A stretch of DNA of 64,000 nt, taken from assembly GCF_016086655.4 (NCBI RefSeq), contig NC_092584.1:10157907-10221906 (forward strand), written 5' to 3'. Numbering within the stretch: the first letter of the stretch is position 1; every line of letters begins with the position of its first letter. The notes below the pieces were generated by a model, which ran no database searches, had not been told where the DNA came from, and saw nothing but the letters and a program-made list of their open reading frames with translations. The stretch comes from Lepeophtheirus salmonis. Its lineage: Eukaryota; Arthropoda; Copepoda; Siphonostomatoida; Caligidae. Shown in pieces: positions 24,136-36,329 of this stretch. A program made the translations under genes and the position numbers.

Positions 24136-24825
24136 ATACATACATATTTGTTTCCTAAATATACAAAGTCATATTACTCTTTCAACAAACATCGTATATC
24201 AAAGAAAAGAAACCCTGTATGTGACTTTAGATTAGATTTACCAATGAGTATTTGTGGTACTAAAGCTCAGCACGTTACATAAAAAAAAATATGGGCGTAA
24301 ATATATATTTTGGCAAATTAATCCTCAGCATTTTTTAGCGTGCAAGTTTTGTTGTGTTTGTCAACTTAAACGATTTTGTTTATTTTCTCTAGCTGTTCTA
24401 ATTGTTCTTATATTGTTCAGGAGTGAACATACAAGTATTGAGTAACTACGTCTGAGTGTGCTTTTGAAAAATGGAGAGTAAAACTAAGGACTTAGCATTG
24501 GTTTTGTATTAATATATTCTATATTAATAAAGCAAATCTAAATTTTTTTAAAGCCGACTTTGTCTGTTCGTTGATGCCATATAACTCCAAGCAATGCCTG
24601 GAGCTAATTGTTTATGATAAATTGTCAGCCAACTGATTTGTTTATGATACGATTGTTCAAGTTCTATTCCAACTTCAAGTAACACTTGAAACTTAAATTA
24701 GGGAGTTTACAAGTTTTTTCGTGCTTATTTCTGAATTTATGAGTCAGAAATGTCTTATCTATACCGGGCCAGCTATTATTATTTACTAATCTCTATGATG
24801 CAAATTTGAAGACGTAAGATAAATA

Positions 24826-24970
24826 TTGTCCTAGTCACCACCATGAGTACACAGTACGAGAAGATGCATTGATACATTGTAATTCCCTTCTCGGACAATT
24901 CCGCGTGGTGGAGCGCTCCTAGATCAATCTTCCTCTCTTATTGTTTGCCCATGGCGGTGACTAGGTCAAT
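24826..24970. mobile_element. 145-bp miniature inverted-repeat element
   Basis: Left end ATTGTCCTAGTCACCACCAT and right end ATGGCGGTGACTAGGTCAAT are inverted copies with few mismatches. A second nested inverted pair, CGAGAAG (24859) and CTTCTCG (24891), lies inside. No open frame. Confidence 0.75.
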
Positions 24971-25674
24971 GTTTTTCTTAGCAATTAACAACAAATTATG
25001 TATTCTACAACATTACTCATAGGAAAATTGTAAAAAAAAAATTACTCTTAAACTTTTAAAATTTGTATAATAGAGATGATTAAATAATAGGACGTGGCCG
25101 GGTAGATCAAAATAAAGGTATCTATGCTAAAAATGAATGTTTGTTAGTTAGGAATGCACGTTTGAAAATCAGATTGTATTACAATGGACCATTAAACATA
25201 TCTGCTATTGAGTTGAAATAGGTTTTTGCGTTATTAAAATATTGATTAGACAACCAATATAAGCTTAATTGTTCAAAAAACATTTTGACACGTTGCTTAA
25301 GAAGAGAAGTATGAAGCTTTAGAAATGGAAAAATGAATGATTAAATAATAAGGACAAAAATTCGATAACGGGAAACTACTTCTTTTTTTTTGGCTCAAAT
25401 CCCATTGAAATACTGGTATTATTTAAATATGCAATAAAAAAACTTTATTGACTTTTTGTTATATTTTATTGATAATATTTATGTTTTGTTTTTTTAAAGT
25501 TGACAAAACTTTTATGGATTTTTGACATAAAGTTCCATTCAAACACAAAAGAAATCGATTTCAAACATAAGGTATACATAATCTATAGAGTTGTAGAAAA
25601 TATGCCCTAAGATGAGCGCGATAATTTTTGTATTTGCAATTTGAAGAGTGATTTTTATTTTTAAAATGAAAAAC

Positions 25675-25930
25675 TACGTTGTAATTCTGACAATTTGAAG
25701 AGTATTTGGAGGAAATTAGTTTACCTGTAATGACGCTTAATTCAATTAGCTGAAATAAATAAACACAAATCCCACATTTTTTTAGCTGACCTGGAATTGG
25801 TAATATAAAGTATGCATTTTCTTTTCCTTAGTAGTTGTGAATTTTATTTAATTACAGAGTAGTGAACTTACTTTCCTAATAGATTCAATTATATCTCCAA
25901 AACCTGATTGAACATTCTTCTGTAGTCATA
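25675..25930 (+). repeat. Dispersed repeat fragments
   Basis: 25680-25735 (GTAATTCTGACAATTTGAAG) is the start of a GGATCGAC-family copy. 25770-25900 (TTTTTTAGCTGACCTGGAAT) is the companion repeat seen at 9870 and 22795. Confidence 0.5.
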
Positions 25931-25943
25931 AAAAAAACACGTA

Positions 25944-26560
25944 CAGAGGCGTCCTCAGGGCATAGGCTGGAGGGGCTGTAGCCCCCCACCCCATTAAGAA
26001 ATATTTACTTTTTCATAGAAAAGTTAAAGTTTGATTTTTTTTTTTCGAAAAATTTAATGTTTAAAATTTACAAAAAATTTGCTTTTTCCAATTTTTTCAT
26101 AAATTTGAATTTTCTGTGAATGGCTATGGATTTTTGAAGTTTTTATATGAAAAATTTAATTTTTGAAATTTAATATAATTTTTTCCCAAGAAATTAAATT
26201 TTTGGAATTTTTTTCTAAAAATATAAAATATAATTTAATTTAACTTTTCTCGAAAAAATGAAATATCTAAAATTAAATTAAGTTTAATTTTTTCTAAAAA
26301 ATTTAATATTTAAATATTTAATTTCATTTTTTTCAAAAAATGTAATTGTTTGTGAATAGATTATTGATTTTTTTATAAAAAATTTCATATTTGAATTTGG
26401 ATTTTGAAATTTTTTCCCCAAATATTTAGTTTTTTGTTTATATGATTTTTGAAATTCGTTTCGAAAAAATATTTATTTTTTTGTAAATGTCTTTAGATTT
26501 TTTGAACAAAAAAATTCAATATTTGAGATTTAATTTTAAAGGCTCAAAAATATAATCTTG
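25944..26560 (+). mobile_element. CAGGGG-end AT-rich element
   Basis: Head CAGAGGCGTCCTCAGGGCAT, then GGCTGGAGGGGCTGTAGCCC, followed by about 570 bp of AAATTTAATTTTT monomers with GTGAATGGCTATGG-type cores. The right terminus was not found. Confidence 0.65.
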
Positions 26561-26589
26561 TAAATGCTCCTGGCTTAATCCTGAGGAAT

Positions 26590-26845
26590 ATAATTGTAAA
26601 TCCCTATTGGAGTCAAAGTAGAATTGAGGATCGACATCCGAGTAATTTTCCCTATTTCCTTTTTTAAATCCTCTTCTCTTTCCTTTCTTATTTTAGCTAA
26701 TTCCAAGAAATGTCATACACATTATTCTTTCTCTCTTTCAAAACATTCTTCAAATTGTTAGGAATTCCATGTTAATTTTCGGTTTCTTTATTTTTAACAC
26801 GCTTTTACGTGTTTAAATCAAATTCAATTCAATTCAATTTTACCC
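26590..26845 (-). repeat. GGATCGAC-family repeat and (AATTC)n
   Basis: AGTAGAATTGAGGATCGACA, then CAAAACATTCTTCAAATTG and ATGTTAATTTTCGG: an inverted copy of the family. A short AATTC pentanucleotide repeat follows at about 26821-26838. Confidence 0.6.
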
Positions 26846-26860
26846 CTACTTTTTGGATGC

Positions 26861-27205
26861 ATGCAAGGATATCTTCATAAACAGTGTACATTTGATTTGA
26901 CACCCCACATCACGGTAATTTTTGTTACTTTACCCACTTGCAATAAGATTCAGGAGGATACTTATTTGATTCAATTTGGAGGTCAGTACAGTGTTTCAAA
27001 TTCTTTGAGAATCCATAGATCGGTAGTTATAATTAATATAAGACTCCATCTTAAAACAACGGAGACTCTGTTTCTAACAGACCTATATTATAAATGCCGA
27101 TCTATATTAAAACTGAATACACAATCTGAATCTATATTAAATATAGATTTTTTTCTTCAGCTGTTGGCAGATATCTTTGAGCAAAGAAGAGTTATGTTAT
27201 TCTAA
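26861..27205 (+). other. 114-codon open frame, unrecognised
   Basis: Open from ATG 26861 to the stop at about 27203. The translation has no motif I recognise, no obvious signal peptide and AT-driven residue use (Ile, Leu, Tyr, Thr). It is long for this composition but may be chance. Confidence 0.12.
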
Positions 27206-27544
27206 AATATAATGGTTCCGATATATATATATATTTTTTTTTGTATATATGATGACAAATTAATGGGAATTAATTATGACAGGATAATTATTGTACTACT
27301 AATACAATAATTATTGTCCTTCTCTTTTCACTAGGGGTAGACGGCCTGTTTTAACTCCTTCCCTTTCCCTTGTAGAGAGGGGGCCCCTCTCTACTGGTTG
27401 CGTGACATAAGGAACATGTAGCAGATTCTAATTTTAAGCCAATCAGACTTGAGAAGTACTAAATCTTATCTTCCTTGTCCTGAGTGCCCACTCTTTGCCT
27501 AGAGTCGCAGGGATTAAGACGGAGGTACACAAGTAAATTTTTAT

Positions 27545-27740
27545 AGGTACACAACACAGGAGCATAGGTAAGAATGCATAGGAGTCTTCAATCCTCAATT
27601 CTACTCTTAGTCCAACAGGTGCTTACTCTTGTAAATCCTCAACAGATCCTCAGTTTTACTCTTTGTCATTGATGAGTACACAAACTTTTGATTATTTTGT
27701 AGTCTTCCTTCCTCAAGAATTAACTAAGATGGATTCCTTC
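27545..27740 (+). repeat. GGATCGAC-family repeat
   Basis: CAATCCTCAATTCTACTC, TTAGTCCAACAGGTGC and a second CCTCAGTTTTACTC, then TTGATGAGTACACAAACTTT, as in the copy at 15155-15480. Confidence 0.55.
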
Positions 27741-28117
27741 TAATTATTTAATGACATTCCACTTTGTTGTTTTGTATTTTACAATGTAAGGTTGACATTG
27801 ATGGAGTGGCATTTGGGATTTTGTGTCTCTTGTTATTGTTTTTTTTAAAACAAAATTGTTACATACGAGGTGAAAAATAGTCTAAATTTACACACTTTGC
27901 ATATTATTATATAATGTTTTTGATATTTCTTATAAATACACGTTACGAAAATCAGTACTTTAAACAAATCTATCGTTCATACTTTAGCTACTTCTCAATT
28001 CATTTATCAGTAATTATCTTACGGAAAAAGTAGCTGGACTTATGGATGTAGTCATAATCTATTAAAATCCAGGCATGTGTAACAGACTCTTGATTGACTC
28101 CACACTTTTATGAATAT

Positions 28118-28947
28118 TAGGACTGGAACGGTAGCTAAATATGCAGTTCGGTACAAACCAAGGTACACTCCTCAGTGTACCTTGGTTCGGTATGGTATAA
28201 TAGTACAATGTTTTTTTTTTTTTAAATAGAGTTAATGTAGTTTTTCAAGTTTTATGAAATTTTATTGTTTAATAATTTATTTTCTGTACAAATAAATTAT
28301 TCATAAATATACTAAACTTCTCTAAAAAAACAAGTGTAGAATTAAATGTACACGGTTAAATAATACTATCATTCATGAATTTTCTTAATTTTTTTGTTGC
28401 GAAAAGATGATCTAGTCTACATTTCTTGGTAATAAACATGACTGATTAGTAGTCACAATATCGCTAGAGGTCGAAAAATTATTTTGCTTGATACAAATGT
28501 AACTACGTTTATTTCAATTATCCCTCCATACCACTGAGTTCTTGTCAACTGGGATGTATTTTATCATTTTGTAAGTTATTTTTTTTTGTATAAACAAGGG
28601 GTAGGCATCCTTTGAGACATGAAGTGCAAACTTCAACATTTCGAACCAATCAGTCTGCCATTGTCAACATTAATCGTGAAAATACACACAAACTACCGGA
28701 GATCGCGTGACATAGGTTGCCGATCCCTGGCATAAATATATACATAAATTATTACTCATATAAAAGTATTGACATGGATTAAAATCTTAGCTCACTATCT
28801 TCATCTATTAACTAAAAAAAATAACCAAAAAAACAAAATTGTATAATATCAAAATATTTAATATGTGATGATATAAATACATAGCGCACCGAGAGTAAAC
28901 ACGTACCGAGCCAACCCCCGGTAAGAACGACTACCAAACCAGCCCTA
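28118..28947 (+). mobile_element. Putative hAT-like non-autonomous element with perfect hairpin
   Basis: Left end TAGGACTGGAACGGTAG and the reverse complement of the right end, TAGGGCTGGTTTGGTAG, agree at most positions. ACCAAGGTACACT (28157-28169) and AGTGTACCTTGGT (28174-28186) form a perfect 13-bp stem with a 4-base loop, and GTTCGGTA is repeated around it. No transposase is visible inside. Confidence 0.55.
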
Positions 28948-28989
28948 TCGAATATGTATAGTTGTAAAAAATAGAACCTACTGGTATGT

Positions 28990-29230
28990 TAAAAAAACAA
29001 ACTGAAAATGAACTTGATCACCTTAACAACAATTTGAATAATGCTTGGGAGGAGAGGAACTATGGTCTCATGACGGTTCATGAAGTTAGCTGCAATCAAC
29101 CATACGAAGAAGGAAATCCAACTCCACATCTAGCAAGTATATAGGTAGGAATTACTCTGATACCGATCCTTAATTCTACTCTGAGTCTAACAAGGACTTT
29201 CAGTTCTAGGTAACTCCTCAATAAATCATC
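28990..29230 (+). repeat. GGATCGAC-family repeat
   Basis: Order of landmarks as in 15155-15480: CACCTTAACAACAATTTG, CTCATGACGGTTCATG, TTAGCTGCAATCAAC and CCGATCCTTAATTCTACTCT. A good copy for building a consensus. Confidence 0.6.
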
Positions 29231-29975
29231 ATTGTGACTTTTTGTATTTCAGCACAATTGATGGTTCTTGTGTTAGTTTTTATTAATTTGGTCATATTCA
29301 TGACCATTCATGATTCTCTCCGAGCTGTCATCATGACAGCATAGTACGACATGGACGCTGACTTTATCGTCAAGAGCTGCTAATGTGTTTGCCGGCGTGT
29401 CGAGGTTGTTATTGCTTTTAAACTAGGACATATAAAATAAATAATGTAACTAAATATATTATATATTATTGATTCCCTAAAAATCACGTTTTTCTTAATT
29501 TATTCATGCTCATTTAAGCTTTGGACCTCATTGTTTAGACTGGTCATTTTTTCTCCAAGTAATTATTAATTTAAGCCAAAAATGATTCGTTGATTTGTGG
29601 TGTGTGTGTAAGACCTTTATCTTGCTGTAAGATTATATTGACATTAGCAAAGTTGTTTACCATTGACAAAAAGTGCTCCTGGTGAATCCCATTAGCTTTT
29701 AAATCTGAGTTGTGGCCCGCAGAAGTTACACTACATTAAGTCTTGTGCTCCTCTTTGATGCTATTTCTAGCTGAATTAAAAATTATAAATATTTGTTGAA
29801 GACTATTATTCAATAGTTACTGAATCAGTTAAATAATAATTTTTTTAAATCAGTCACTTACAAAAACAGAATGTGTAAATTTTAGTTTCTACCCGGTATA
29901 AGAGCTTTGAATAAATAGAAGTATACAAGTATTCAATTGTCATAGTCCAGGTGTGTCCGCAAGATTATATATATA

Positions 29976-30302
29976 CAGGGTAGAATTTTCTATTTTAAGT
30001 AATAGGCAAAAAAAAATGTTAACTAAAATTTTAAACATTGTTTTCAAAAAAAAAAAAAAAAAATCATTCAATATGACCACTTTCATTATCAATCACAGCC
30101 TTTACACACCGCTTGAAGGCCACACAGGAGTTGAGAACAAACTCCTCTGACAAGTTTTCCCATGTGCCCACTATGGATGACTTCAGTAAGTCCACATTTG
30201 GGTGTAAGATCCTTCTGGTTTTCCTCTCCAAAGTCCCCCGTATAGAAAAGTCCAGAAGGTTCAAATCTGGTGACAAAGGGAGCCATATGTCTTTGGACTA
30301 GA
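29976..30302 (-). pseudogene. DD37D mariner, C-terminus plus 3' terminal repeat
   Basis: The minus strand reads SPDLNLLDFSIRGTLERKTR (catalytic block) and HPNVDLLKSSIVGTWENLSE to VIDNESGHIE (C-terminus). It continues to TACAGGGTAGAA at 29976, the same terminus as TACAGGGTAG of the element ending 36209. The element's N-terminal part is absent. Confidence 0.75.
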
Positions 30303-31439
30303 ATCGAGCAACACTCGAATAACGAATAACACTAAGTTATTAAACATGTTTTCTTTAAAATATTATGTACAAACTAAATAAGAATATTTAAGTGTTTGTT
30401 ACATAATTTCTTCTAATAACTAATGTAACTCCTATCCACAAATATAATAAATTAATTATGTAAGGTTTTAATCATCTATGCAACTCAATCAATTTATGTA
30501 ACTACATATATTTCATTAATGTGTAATTAGTTCTTCACAAATGATTTTTGCAAAATTCCTTAGTACATTAGATAATTATGTTCTGCACTCGAAAGACATA
30601 ATTTTTATACTGTATATACAAAATATATCAAGTCAACCATATAGAAAGAAATGCAAATGGACGTCAAGATGCACGAATGATTGAGTAAATAAATCAGCTA
30701 ACACAAAGGCTATAATCTAGTGTAACATTTTTTTCCCCCGTGCAATTCCAACTATGGAATTCATATTCAAATTTAACTGAATCTTATTGTGAAATAAAAA
30801 GTAAATCAATCGTTCCTTTAGCTCCCGTTCAAATTATTAAAAAAAACCTTTATTAATATTAAGAGATAAAATAATATCCAGTACTACCCTGACATAAGAG
30901 TTAAGTTTGTTCTTGAAGCAGAGTTAGTAAGTCAAAACAATTTACCACATAAGAAATGACTACATAAAAAAAAACTTCTTATCGGCTCTCAACCAGCTTG
31001 TATGTTGGGACACTTGTATCTAAGGTGTTACTTCACTAGGTGAAAATATAGAGTGTATTGTTGCTACTGTCGTCAAGTTTCTGAATATTTTTTCCTAATT
31101 ATTGTTCTGAACGTGGAATAATTTGACTTAAAATGAGCGCCTGTTTAGTTGTGAACCATTCCTAACAATTATTGAATAATTATTCCATAGTTTGAAAGAA
31201 TTGTCTAAATACCAACAGATTTTTGTCCATGTTTTTGTGTCTTTTCGCAGGGAAATATGTAAAACACAAAGAAATAACGGCGTGATTAATAAATATTTGT
31301 TTTACTCTTGGGCATAGCTAAATAATAAAAGATAAATCAGCATTTCTTTCTCAAAAAAGTTCAAAATGAGCAATTTTTTGAGAAATTGAGCCATCTTTGA
31401 CAAATCCTAAGTCTAGTAATTATCTTTTTGCTCTCGGGG
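30303..31439. other. No gene seen
   Basis: AT-rich, no recognisable repeat or coding sequence. Confidence 0.55.
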
Positions 31440-31830
31440 TCCAAAATTAGCCCTCCCCAAGTTAGGGAATTTTGGCTTTTTAAAAGAAAATTTAATTTTT
31501 GAAATAATTTTTTACAAAAATTTGGTTTTTGTGGTATTCTTTATCATAAAACTTAATTTTTTGTGAATAGTTGCGGAGTTTGATATTTTTTTACACAAAA
31601 TTTTAATGTTTTTAATTTAATTTTATATTTTTTTTTCCAAAAAAATTAATTTGTTGTGAATAGCTATAGATTTTTGAAGTTCTTTTCAAAAAATTTAATA
31701 TTTGAAATTCTTTTTCAACTAATTTATTTTTTTGTGAATAGCTGTGAATTTTTGAAATTATTTTGTAGACATTTAAGGTGGTACTATATCTTAAAGTGAT
31801 ATTGAAACTCCTATTAACGTAACTTCACAA
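31440..31830 (+). mobile_element. CAGGGG-family AT-rich element, decayed head
   Basis: AAATTAGCCCTCCCCAAGTT then AAAATTTAATTTTTG monomers with GTGAATAGCTATAG cores at about 31660 and 31735. The CAGGGG terminus itself is not recognisable. Confidence 0.5.
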
Positions 31831-32084
31831 CTTCTTAGAAGTCCCCCCTCCCCAATAAAATGAAAAAAATTCAGAAGAAAAATTGAAAATTGTCATTTAT
31901 AAAAAGAAATGTTCAAAGACCCATAGGGTCAATTGCTGTCTTGTTTTAGGCTCATATGCAAAGATCCATATATAGTGTAAATAGTAGTGACCTGTGTAAC
32001 TATTAAAATCAGCTTTTTAATGCACCTCTTACAAGTTATTTACCTTGTATTATTTATCCTTCTCTCGATGATTTGTCAAATTAC

Positions 32085-32385
32085 GTGGGATCAAACGTGA
32101 ACAAATCATCTTTACAGGCAAATTATTTTACAATATCCTCTAGACGCTGGTCATACGAATACCCAAAGACGCCTCGATCTCCCTGTAAATCACGATCTTG
32201 CATCGATATATTCTGGCACAAAAACCGATTTGGAAGGCCTTCATGAAATTTGTCGTAAAGGCCGATCTCCGGCCTCGCTTGATTTCGTTACATCAGTTTG
32301 TTTATTGTACTGTACGATGGTGCATGATCCCCCTATATGGAATGAAGTTTATCGATGCGCTGTTACCGTGATAACCTACGTAGAC
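32085..32385 (-). pseudogene. Mariner transposase N-terminal fragment
   Basis: Minus-strand frames carry APSYSTINK, a RRGRRS-like linker, EGLPNRF, a SMQDRD block and YREIEASLGIRMTSV followed by ICSRLIP. These are the ordered helix-turn-helix and linker landmarks of a mariner transposase group. Multiple frame changes; inactive. Confidence 0.65.
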
Positions 32386-33003
32386 AGTTATAAAAAATGA
32401 TTGCAGAAAAGTGTTCACGAGTCACTTCCATTTTTTTACTGGAGATAATATTTTAAATCACCATAACATACTCAAATCACGTGACATAAGAAAACGTTAT
32501 TAAAGAGTTGATACTGTTAAATACATAGATATGAAGTGGATACAACAAATGAAGCTTACATCGCAGAATTTCTTTGAGGCTATATATATACATAGCAATC
32601 TATTTTTTATAAAAATAATTAATTTATCTAAAAGTTTAGAATGATGCTTTATATGTTATTTAATTAATGATTAAGAAGTATTCAGAAGAAGTTTACACAA
32701 AAAAAAAAGAAGAAGAAAAAACGATCTTTTTTTTTATGTTCCTATAAACAAAAGATGCATTCTTGTTGGGTAAGTTTGGCCTTTTTTTATTATAATTAAT
32801 TAAATTAAGTAAATATATATATATATATATAGCTAGATATATAATTAGGGATCTAATTTGCAAGGTATAGTTTGTACATTTTCATAAATATTTCATTTCA
32901 ATTTTATTCATGTTGAATGAAAACTTCAACATTACCAAATGGTTTTATCCATGTTGAGAGTGGTGGAGGATAGTATGGAGCCATTCGGGAGTGAAACTCA
33001 ACT

Positions 33004-33460
33004 CAGGGGCGACTGCAGGTGTGGGATAGAGGGAAAGTAGACCTACCCCAAAATTAAGAATTTTTGCTTTTTATTATAAAATTTAATAATTGAATTTTTA
33101 ATTTATTTTTTCAAAAAATTTAATTTTCTTTAAATATAATTTTTGATTTTTTTTTGGATGGATCTGTTGATTTTTTTTTTTTTTTGTGACCAGTTGTAAA
33201 TTTTGAGCTTTTTTGTCAAAAAATTTAATTTTTCGCAAACAGTTGCAAATTTTTGTTATTTTTTTCTAAAAAAAAATTAATTTTTGAAGATTAACTATGG
33301 ATTTTTTAAGGTTGTTTCAAAAATGTAATGTAGAATAAATATTGTTCTTTTAAATTTTTTGTGAATAGCGGTGGATTTTTGAAATTTGTTTCGAAAAAAT
33401 GTAATTTGTCATTTTTTTTTTAAATTAAATTTCTTTTTTTCAAAATAAATCAAAAACAAA
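33004..33460 (+). mobile_element. CAGGGG-end AT-rich element
   Basis: Head CAGGGGCGACTGCAGGTGTG close to the consensus, then poly-A/T monomers with GTGAATAGCGGTGG at 33361. No right terminus. Confidence 0.65.
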
Positions 33461-34536
33461 GCAAGCTGACGCTGCTATATAACCAAATTTTGTAAATAAT
33501 ATAGCTTTATGACGCTATAAATGTATACTTCACAAGAAAATTGAAATTCAAAGACCAATTGTGCCATTCATATTGAGTTTAGCTACGATTTCAGTATCAT
33601 TGTTGAGAAAGTGAATTTAATTTCCTACACTAAACCCTTTCATTGAATATCTGAAACGAAAAAAAAGCAACATGCAGGAAGTTATCTGAGCCTTGAATTC
33701 GGCAGAAAAAGGTTTTACTTATCGTGAATTATCCGGTAGCCTGTAATTTGGAAGTAAATTTTATAAAAACAAACATTTTTGCTGTTTAATGGAGACTACC
33801 AATCATTTCTTCTGAAAATGTTCGTTTTTAAATATAATATATCGTAATATACGTCCTGTCAGATAGACAACTCTTTTGGGTGCAAACCCCAGAGTGATGA
33901 CTATTTAACCTTTTTTTAGCTGAACAAACAGTCAAAAAATTAATGCTGTCCTTACAAAAACACCGCATATTTTGTACCCACTAAAGTCAAGGAAAGAAAA
34001 AGAACTGGATGGGGTTTTAACATTGTAAAGCTGTACACGAGTGTTTTAAAATATTTATAATACCTTGTATTTTTTTTTTCTTTCATATTTTTCACTATTC
34101 CATTTGGTTATTTCATTTTCTTTGTGTCTCAGTCTTTTTGATTTAAAATCTGAAAATATATTAAAGCTGAGAAAAGGACAAGAAAAGGAAACATTATTAT
34201 TTAAATGTATTCTGATTATCATTTATTAATCATTCAATTTATGTTGATTATGTAAAATTGTGATTCTAAAGAATACAATAAAAAAACAATTATTATGTTT
34301 ATAATAATTTATTTTAAAACAAAAATTTACATTCATATTTTTATGGAAGAAAAAACCTTACATTTGGTTGGTTCTTTGTTTAATGGCATCATTATAGATA
34401 TAAACTGGGATGGGCAATCGGTAGATTTCAAAAACTCCTAAAATCAAAATGAGTTATATATTTCTTGGTATTATGTGGTCGTCGATTCTGTATTGTTTTG
34501 TGTTATCTACCATCTTCTTTTAATGTTCCTTTAATT

Positions 34537-34603
34537 GGTTAGATGGCGTTACACTGATTAAATATAAGTAAACATTAGAGTATTACATTTACGCCATCTA
34601 ACC
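34537..34603. mobile_element. 67-bp fold-back element, perfect 13-bp arms
   Basis: GGTTAGATGGCGT (34537-34549) and ACGCCATCTAACC (34591-34603) are exact inverted copies. The internal TAAACATTAGAGTATTACA recurs at 49459-49478, downstream of a diverged arm (GGTCAGATGGGGAG). Confidence 0.7.
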
Positions 34604-35080
34604 TAGGAATCTATGAATCACCTAGGCGCGAACGTACACACATTATTTTAAGAAAATAACTTCTCGCGAGTGCGTTGTGCATGAGCTACGTCGGTTCCAT
34701 TCCTATCAAAATTTAATGGTCTCTTTGTGTGTTATTGCCCTAATTCCGTGACTAACGAACAAACAGAGTCAAATACTTAATTATCTTTGTGGCGGAAGTA
34801 GTAAGAAACCTAATTTTTTTTTGTCATTGACAACATTGCAACCTCAGTTTACATATGTTCAATTCATTTGAAAGCTATAAATACCGTTATATTAAATATG
34901 ACCTACAACGCGTGCAAAACTTTTTGTAGTTGCACCTGAACATGATTTTTTTATTTTCAATGTTTCAATTCAATTTTGCAGCTATCTAGCTATATATTAC
35001 TCTAGTTTATAACTGTATGTTATAGCATGGAATTCCACACCAGAGATGTCCAAACCACAGACATGCTCAAATACTTATTC

Positions 35081-36209
35081 TCACTTCAAGTAGTATTTTA
35101 TAACAAAATTGTCATAATATCTGCAAAACGCGTATAACGTGCATAAAACGTACAACAAATGAATAGCCATGTAGGAGTTGATCATAAACTCCTCTGATAT
35201 GTTATTCCATGGGGCCACTATGGGAGACTTCAGTGAGCCCACATTTGGGTGTGAGGTCCTTTTGGTTTCTCTCTCCAAAATGCCCTATATAAAAGTCCAG
35301 TTGGTTCAAATCTGATGAGGAAGGTAGCCATATCTATTTGGACTAGAATCGAGAAATCTTATCTGTGCAGTACTTTTGGAACTGTGACGTCGTGTGAGAA
35401 GGGGCGCCGTCCTGAGACTACACGTAGTTACCCTTCGGGTAGCTGGTCTTCAGCCATGGCAAAATGGTATACCTAAGCATCTTATAGTAGTCTTTCTGAC
35501 CGATTTTCGGTCCAGCCTTGAAAAAGAACAGAGGCTTCTTCTTTCCATCGGAGACCACAACGCCGATGACCATTGTTTGGGCCAGATATTTGGTGTGGTA
35601 AACTCCTGGGACACCTTCTTTTGTTTCTGTAAGCGTTTGTGGAAATCTTCTTTTTCACAATAGACCCATTTGCCTTGATCCATGAGATGATTTTATTGCA
35701 CCTCTCGAACCTCCTGGCTTTCATACCCTCTGTCTGAAAGTGGTATTGAGTCTTTGTGAAATAAACTAATCCAAAGTTGGGGTTTATAGCCCTCCTGATG
35801 ACCCTAGGAGCTACAGAGAGGTCGTCGGCGAGGCGATTCCTCGACTCAGTTGGACCTTTCCTTTATATTCTTCCGCAAACTTAACAAAAACTTCGTATCC
35901 TCACTTTCTGACATCTTGAAGAGGTATTTTTAATTTTTTCATCTTGGTCAACATAAAAACAAGGTCGTAGAACACTTAACATTGTCCGTTTCTTCATCAT
36001 ATTAACTTCAACATCTAGGAGATCTGAGAGTTGTTCCCTTTTTGGTTGTTGCTCGCTTATTAGTATGAAATGACTAAATGATTAGTATAGTTTGTTTATG
36101 TAAAAAGGACAGCAGAAATAGAATATAAAAAAATAAACAATAAATCTTTTCATAATAATGAGAAATTAAACATTAATTAACAGTCCATTTTTTGCTACTC
36201 TACCCTGTA
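35081..36209 (-). pseudogene. DD37D mariner relic, 5' end intact
   Basis: The 5' terminal repeat TACAGGGTAGAGTAGC is the reverse complement at 36194-36209. Downstream on the minus strand lie the catalytic region in several frames (EKEDFHKRLQKQKKV, CLGIPFCHG, KARRFERCNKIISW) and a C-terminus, THPNVGSLKSPIVAPWNNIS-like, near 35230-35180. The 3' terminal repeat is missing. Overlapping plus-strand frames are shadows. Confidence 0.7.
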
Positions 36210-36329
36210 TATATATATAATCCTACGGACGCCCCAGAACAGGGTTGTGATATTGCCCTATTTTTACATTTATTTAAATTCGTAATAATTATGTATATTA
36301 TAGTTTTGTTTTTAAGGAGCAAATTTTTA

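Noticed and set aside
26861..27205. A 114-residue gene
   Set aside because: No family, no codon preference distinct from the background and no supporting signals; left at very low confidence.
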